Shown here: positions 59,944 through 64,000 of the stretch, one piece after another | Numbering within the stretch: the stretch's first letter is position 1 | Layout of the letters: each line of letters starts with the position of its first letter | Source of the DNA: Natronolimnohabitans innermongolicus JCM 12255 | GTDB lineage: Archaea > Halobacteriota > Halobacteria > Halobacteriales > Natrialbaceae | DNA length: 64,000 nt | Direction of reading: 5' to 3' | NCBI RefSeq assembly: GCF_000337215.1 | Contig: NZ_AOHZ01000003.1 | Location: forward strand, 1 to 64,000 | Position numbers and translations under genes: made by a program | The notes under the pieces: model-generated | Told to the model about the DNA's origin: nothing | Database searches by the model: none | Seen by the model: the letters and a program-made list of their open reading frames with translations, nothing else

Positions 59944-62700
59944 TCACGCGTAGAACAGCGGCGGCCGTCGATCCCCGCCGTGCTCCTCGTCGGGGCGGTG
60001 GGCCGCGAGTGCTCCCTCGTCTGCGTCGCCGAGTAACTGATCCAGCACGTCGACGGCGGCCTCGCGGTGTAACGGCCGGTTGTCGTTGCCACACTGCTCG
60101 TCCATTACACACGCGGGACACCCCCCGACGTTGCCGCAGTCGCAGTCGGCAATGAGATCCCGCGCGCGCTCGGCGACGGCCTCGTAGTTCTCGTAAATCG
60201 CCCGCGCGAAGCCGAGGCCGCCCTCGATGCCGTCGTAGATGAACCAGCCGCTCGCGGGCGTGCGCTCGAGTCCCTGGGCGATCTCCCGAACGGTCGCTTC
60301 GGCGGCGGCGATGTTTCGCGGGGCGTCGTCGCTCCCCGGCGCGCCGAACGTCGACTCGTTGCGTGCCTCCGCATCCGCATCCGCATCCGTGTTCGTGTTC
60401 GTGCCCCCTTCGCGACCGACCGCCCGATCCAGGTGCGAGTCGATCGTCAGCGTCGCCAGCCCACCCAGATCGCGCTTGTCGACCATCAACTCGAGCGGCG
60501 CTACGCCGATCGTCGCGTGCTCGGCGGCGTGAAGCCCGCCCGCGTAGCCCAGGTGGGCCGTGTCGGCGAGGCCGTCCTCGAGGTCGGGAACCGAGACGTC
60601 ACGGTACTTCTCGATGAGGGCGTCCTCCACGTTCTGGGGAACCTCGAGCCAGCAGAGCTGGGTTTCCATCGACAGCGGCGGGTTGTCGGTCGGAATGCCC
60701 TGTTCCCGTTTCTTCCCGCCGTGGACGGCCACCTTGTCGTAGGTCCCGTGATAGACCAGCACGCGTCCGCGACCGAAGTGGAGCGTGAACTCGCCGACCT
60801 CGCGGGACTCCTCGGAGACGGCATCGAGGACGGTCACGTCCGTCCGCGTGCGCGTGTAGTAGTCCACGTCGGTCGGCCGCAGCGTGACCGACGGCCGCGG
60901 CGCGCCGTGTTCGACCGCCGTCACCTCGTACTGCTGGCCCTGGTGGAGCCGAACTGCACCCTCGTGGAAGTCCCGCAACACGCGTTCCTTCGCGAGCGGT
61001 TCCATCTCCGGATCGGAGCGCTCGTCGACGCCGTCGGCGAGTCGCACCTCGTACTCCTCGCCCGTCGTCGCGTACAGCGACACGGACCGCTGGGGGCGGG
61101 GCGGCCCGACGTAGGAAACACCCGTCTCGAGGTGGCCGCGTAACTGTCCCGCGCGTCGCCACATCTCGACGGCGCGCTCGAGTCGGTCGCGGTCGGCGAA
61201 CGCTCCGACGTCGGACTCGTCGACCGCGAGTTCGTCGGCCGCACAGCGCAGGTGCTGGGCGAAGACGGCGTCGTTGTCGATATCGACGACGGCGTCCTCG
61301 ACGTCGTTCTCGAGGAGGTAGTCGGGATCGTTGACGACGTACTGATCTAGCGTGCGGTGTTCGGCGACGAGCACCGAAAGCGCCCGCCGCGAGCCCCGTC
61401 CTGCGCGGCCGATCTGCTGCCAGAAGGACTGGCGCTGGCCGGGGTAGCCGAGCTGAACCGTCGCGTCCATCTCGCCGATGTCGATCCCGAGCTCGAGGGC
61501 GTTCGTCGAGGCGACGCCGTCGAGCACGCCGGTCTTGAGCTGGTGTTCCGTGCCGTGGCGGTTCGTCCGCGAGTGACCCGCGTGGTACGGTTCGATCGCG
61601 CTCCCCCGGTCGGGATTCGCGTAGTAGCGTCGGTTGTCGTGGCGGTGTTTCGACGCTCGCTTGACGGAGAGTTCGGCGAGCTTTCGCGAGGGTGTAAACA
61701 GCAGCGTCTGTGCGTCCTGATAGGTGAGATGCGAGAGAATGCGCGGCGCCTCGACGGTGGCCGGAACGCGCTCGAGGGCGACGTCGTCCGCCGGCGCTTT
61801 TTCGCTCGTAGCGCCGTCACCGTCCTCGTCGTCGCGCCACTCGTCGCGCTCGTCGTGCGACGGGTCCTCGCGGTCCTTGGGCGGCGGATTCCAGAGCACC
61901 AGATCCCGCGGTCCCGTCGGCGAGCCGTCCTCGTCGACCACCGTAACGGGCTCGTCGATCAGCGCGCTCGAGTGGGCGCCGGGGTTGCCGATCGTCGCGC
62001 TCGTGAGGACGAACTGCGGGTCGGCGCCGTAGTAGTCGAGCACCCGCTTCAGCCGGCGGACGATCCAGGCGACGTGCATCCCGTGGACGCCGGTGTAGGT
62101 GTGTGACTCGTCGATCACGAGGAGGTCACACGCCGAGAGGAAGCGCGCCCAGCGGTCGTGGTCGTGCAGGTAGGTGTTGACGCCCGCGAAGTTGGTGATG
62201 ATGACGTCGGCCTCCTCGCGGATCCGGCGGCGGTTCTCGCCGCGTTCGGTGTCGCCGTCGTAGACCCGAACCGTGATGTCCAGCCCCAGGTCGTCGTAGA
62301 GGTCGTTCAGGCTGCGCTCCTGGTCCCGCGAGAGCGCCTTCGTCGGGTACAGCAGGTACGCCGTCGACGCCGCGTCGCGGGCCCGCGCCTCGAGGTAGTG
62401 GCGCGCGATCTGGAGCGCGTAGATCCGCGTCTTCCCCGAGGAGGTGCTCGTCGCGACGCAGACGTTCTCGTCGTCGGCAAGCGCCTCGAGCGCCGCGGCC
62501 TGATGGGTGTAGAGGTCGTTCTCGAGCGGTCCCGCGAGTTCGGGGTCCAGTACCTCGGCGCAGGGAACCGTCTCCGCGGATCGACCGGGACGCTCGAGGA
62601 CGGTAACGTCGTCCTCGTCGCGGTAGCCGGGGAAGGTTTCGACCAGCTCGTCGCCGGTGATCGGGACGTCCGCCTGCGGTTTCGACCGTTGGTCGCTCAT
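59944..62700 (-). CDS. MrfA/YprA-like DEAD/DEAH helicase with DUF1998 domain
   Basis: This 918-residue protein is a superfamily-2 helicase. Walker A is STSSGKT (85-91), motif II is DESH (197-200), motif III LTSATIG, and motif VI in WQQIGRAGRGSRRALSV. The C-terminal DUF1998 part has a four-cysteine cluster, CDCGNVGGCPACVMDEQCGN (about 853-872), as in Bacillus MrfA, which acts in mitomycin-lesion repair, and in Hrq1. It starts 3 bp after the stop of a YprB-like exonuclease gene, so the two form an operon. A Thr/Asn/Asp/Ala repeat (gcatcc and gtgttc hexamers at 60368-60400) lies in a linker near residue 770. Confidence 0.92.
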   Translation of the reverse strand: MSDQRSKPQADVPITGDELVETFPGYRDEDDVTVLERPGRSAETVPCAEVLDPELAGPLENDLYTHQAAALEALADDENVCVATSTSSGKTRIYALQIARHYLEARARDAASTAYLLYPTKALSRDQERSLNDLYDDLGLDITVRVYDGDTERGENRRRIREEADVIITNFAGVNTYLHDHDRWARFLSACDLLVIDESHTYTGVHGMHVAWIVRRLKRVLDYYGADPQFVLTSATIGNPGAHSSALIDEPVTVVDEDGSPTGPRDLVLWNPPPKDREDPSHDERDEWRDDEDGDGATSEKAPADDVALERVPATVEAPRILSHLTYQDAQTLLFTPSRKLAELSVKRASKHRHDNRRYYANPDRGSAIEPYHAGHSRTNRHGTEHQLKTGVLDGVASTNALELGIDIGEMDATVQLGYPGQRQSFWQQIGRAGRGSRRALSVLVAEHRTLDQYVVNDPDYLLENDVEDAVVDIDNDAVFAQHLRCAADELAVDESDVGAFADRDRLERAVEMWRRAGQLRGHLETGVSYVGPPRPQRSVSLYATTGEEYEVRLADGVDERSDPEMEPLAKERVLRDFHEGAVRLHQGQQYEVTAVEHGAPRPSVTLRPTDVDYYTRTRTDVTVLDAVSEESREVGEFTLHFGRGRVLVYHGTYDKVAVHGGKKREQGIPTDNPPLSMETQLCWLEVPQNVEDALIEKYRDVSVPDLEDGLADTAHLGYAGGLHAAEHATIGVAPLELMVDKRDLGGLATLTIDSHLDRAVGREGGTNTNTDADADAEARNESTFGAPGSDDAPRNIAAAEATVREIAQGLERTPASGWFIYDGIEGGLGFARAIYENYEAVAERARDLIADCDCGNVGGCPACVMDEQCGNDNRPLHREAAVDVLDQLLGDADEGALAAHRPDEEHGGDRRPPLFYA

Positions 62701-62703
62701 TCG

Positions 62704-64000
62704 TCAGAAGTCACCCAGTCCGGTCTGTTCCGTCTCGTCGGCGTTCGCGCTCCGTTTCGTCGGTCTCTCCGTTTCCCGCGATTCGGCCGGCTCGGATTCG
62801 GTCGCCGTCGCGGACGACTGCGTCGAGCGACCGCCGGATCGACTCGAGTCGGTCGTCTTCGAGCCGGCCGCACTCGAGAGCGTCGCAGCGACCCCATCGG
62901 CCCGCGGCGCGTCCCGCAGGCGCTCGTAGACGTGCCACAGCGCGCGGCAGTCGTCCTCGCAGTAGGCCTCGTGGCGCTCCCACTCGAGTTCCTCGCCGGT
63001 TCGCACGAACCGCTGGTAGGCCGCTGCGGTCTGTGCGCCGTCGAGGCCCGTTCCCGCGCCCTCGTACCCCAGCGCGTCGGCGACGGCCTCGAGCTTGTTC
63101 GTCCGGCCGGGCAACAGCGCGTGCTCGTCCGTGGCGGCCCACAGGTAGAGGTCCAGTTTGGGGACCGACTCCCATTCCTCGGCGTAGTAGGGGACGTGCT
63201 TCGCGATGAACGAACCGAGATGCCGGTAGTCGAACCCCCAGCCGTTCCACGTCAGCAGCGCGCGGTTCGGGTGGACGCCGAGCAGCCAGTCGCAGAAGGC
63301 CTCGAGCACCCGGCCCGGATCGGACGGATCACTGCGCTCGACGAACGCCTGATAGCTGTCGCTCGCGGGATCGTAGACGCCGATCTGCCAGAGGATCGTC
63401 GGCGAGAGGCCGTCGGTTTCGATATCGAGACAGAGCGGTGGCGTCGACCAGTCCTCGCCGGGTAGCGAGTCGTCGGTGAGCCGGCGGGGCTCGCCCGTCT
63501 CGAGAACCCGCGCGTGCTGGTGCATCCTGCGGGCACCGTCGGGACTCGAGCCGGGGAGGTCGGCAAGCGTCTGCACGGGCGTCTCGAGCAAGTCCGCACG
63601 AGTCGTCACGCCGCGGTCGGCAAGTCGCTCGGCCGTCTTCGGCCCGATTCCGTCGACGGCCTCGAGGCCGAAGTCGGTCACCTTGTGGGTCTCGACGCTC
63701 GCGACGCCGTCCGCGGTGAGTCGCAGGGTCGCGATCGACCGGGAGTTGCCGTAGCCCTCCGTCGGTCCGGCGCCACGGACGCGGACGGAGACACAGTCCT
63801 CGGCCAGGGGTTCGACCCCGCCGATCGCCTCGTGATCGACGCCGCGAATGGCGCCGGTCCCGGACTCGAGGTGCCACACCGCGTCGTAGCCCGCGGGCTC
63901 GCTCCCCGTCAGGACGGTCGTGACCGTGCCCGTCGGGAGCGCGTCGGCGAGCACCTCCGCGCCCTCGAGTCGCGTCTCGAGTGCGGTCGGTCGGACGGTC
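62704..64000 (-). CDS. MrfB/YprB-like RNase-H-fold exonuclease, 5' end beyond the window
   Basis: The visible 432 residues continue without stop to the window edge, so the start is off the window; the GTG at 63954 is not required. A helix-hairpin-helix, DGIGPKTAERLADRGVTTRA, precedes the DEDD exonuclease core: LCLDIETDGLSPTILWQIGV, LLTWNGWGFDYRHLGSFIAK and HEAYCEDDCRALWHVYERLR. The tail is low-complexity. The order is exonuclease then helicase with a 3-bp gap. In Bacillus subtilis the mrfA-mrfB (yprAB) operon encodes helicase and exonuclease for mitomycin C repair; this pair is a probable haloarchaeal counterpart. Confidence 0.88.
   Translation of the reverse strand, partial: TVRPTALETRLEGAEVLADALPTGTVTTVLTGSEPAGYDAVWHLESGTGAIRGVDHEAIGGVEPLAEDCVSVRVRGAGPTEGYGNSRSIATLRLTADGVASVETHKVTDFGLEAVDGIGPKTAERLADRGVTTRADLLETPVQTLADLPGSSPDGARRMHQHARVLETGEPRRLTDDSLPGEDWSTPPLCLDIETDGLSPTILWQIGVYDPASDSYQAFVERSDPSDPGRVLEAFCDWLLGVHPNRALLTWNGWGFDYRHLGSFIAKHVPYYAEEWESVPKLDLYLWAATDEHALLPGRTNKLEAVADALGYEGAGTGLDGAQTAAAYQRFVRTGEELEWERHEAYCEDDCRALWHVYERLRDAPRADGVAATLSSAAGSKTTDSSRSGGRSTQSSATATESEPAESRETERPTKRSANADETEQTGLGDF

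Overview
The window is about 64 kb of haloarchaeal chromosome (class Halobacteria; a Natrialbaceae-like genus is my guess). The evidence is high GC, very acidic proteins, Tat-type twin-arginine secretion signals, a PGF-CTERM-like tail, HalOD1 and bacterio-opsin-activator-type regulators, an alpha proteasome subunit, SBDS, archaeal RNase P proteins and many TATA boxes about 27 bp upstream of leaderless starts. Bases 1-18 are a Tn5/Nextera mosaic-end adapter, so base 1 is a contig edge and the first gene is cut there. The last gene runs off the right edge. I see no rRNA, tRNA, CRISPR array or complete insertion sequence.

Layout. 1-5.0 kb: stress-type operon prkA (partial), YeaH/DUF444, spoVR. 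5.0-9.1 kb: HEAT-repeat protein, small zinc protein, YjbQ, a GDPD phosphodiesterase, a receiver-only response regulator and an SDR oxidoreductase. 9.1-17.1 kb: a sodium symporter divergent from a propionyl/acetyl-CoA carboxylase locus (pccB, a PccX-like subunit, then pccA 2.5 kb later, with small proteins, an SRPBCC protein and a nitrilase-fold hydrolase between). 17.7-20.6 kb: a secreted PQQ-type beta-propeller protein convergent with a rhodanese lipoprotein. 20.7-23.8 kb: a tetrapyrrole radical-SAM locus with a wrecked ahbD-like gene, a small Htur_1727-type protein translationally coupled to ahbC, a shortened CGCGG-type peptide and a MoaD-like protein ending in Cys-Cys. 24-31.5 kb: HalOD1 protein, thioesterase, RNase-H-fold exonuclease, several acidic haloarchaea-specific proteins, and an overlapping thiolase/DUF35 pair.

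31.6-37.4 kb: hflX, FUN14, SBDS, psmA, rnp2, methyltransferase, rnp3; the last five are the remains of the archaeal exosome superoperon without exosome subunits. 37.8-45.6 kb: TbsP-like regulator, CHAT-domain protease, glyA, Tat-exported beta-lactamase-family protein, an acidic protein of unknown function. 45.9-52.3 kb: APC permease, folD, zinc-ribbon protein, YbhN-like flippase-fold protein, and an extremely acidic lipoprotein with tandem repeats. 52.3-64 kb: AT-richer patch, PadR regulator, MgtC/DUF4010 membrane protein, class-III aminotransferase, several small regulators, purD with a palindromic in-frame insertion, and an exonuclease plus helicase pair resembling Bacillus MrfB/MrfA.

The most interesting items are the decayed radical-SAM/small-peptide locus (20.7-23.7 kb), the CHAT protease (39.1-41.2 kb), the repeat-bearing lipoprotein (50.7-51.6 kb), two copies of an 84-88 bp MITE-like palindrome (45.7 and 56.3 kb), the palindrome inside purD (58.3 kb), and an archaeal MrfAB-like pair (59.9-64 kb). 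Family assignments come from motif recognition by eye; DUF and TIGR numbers are from memory.
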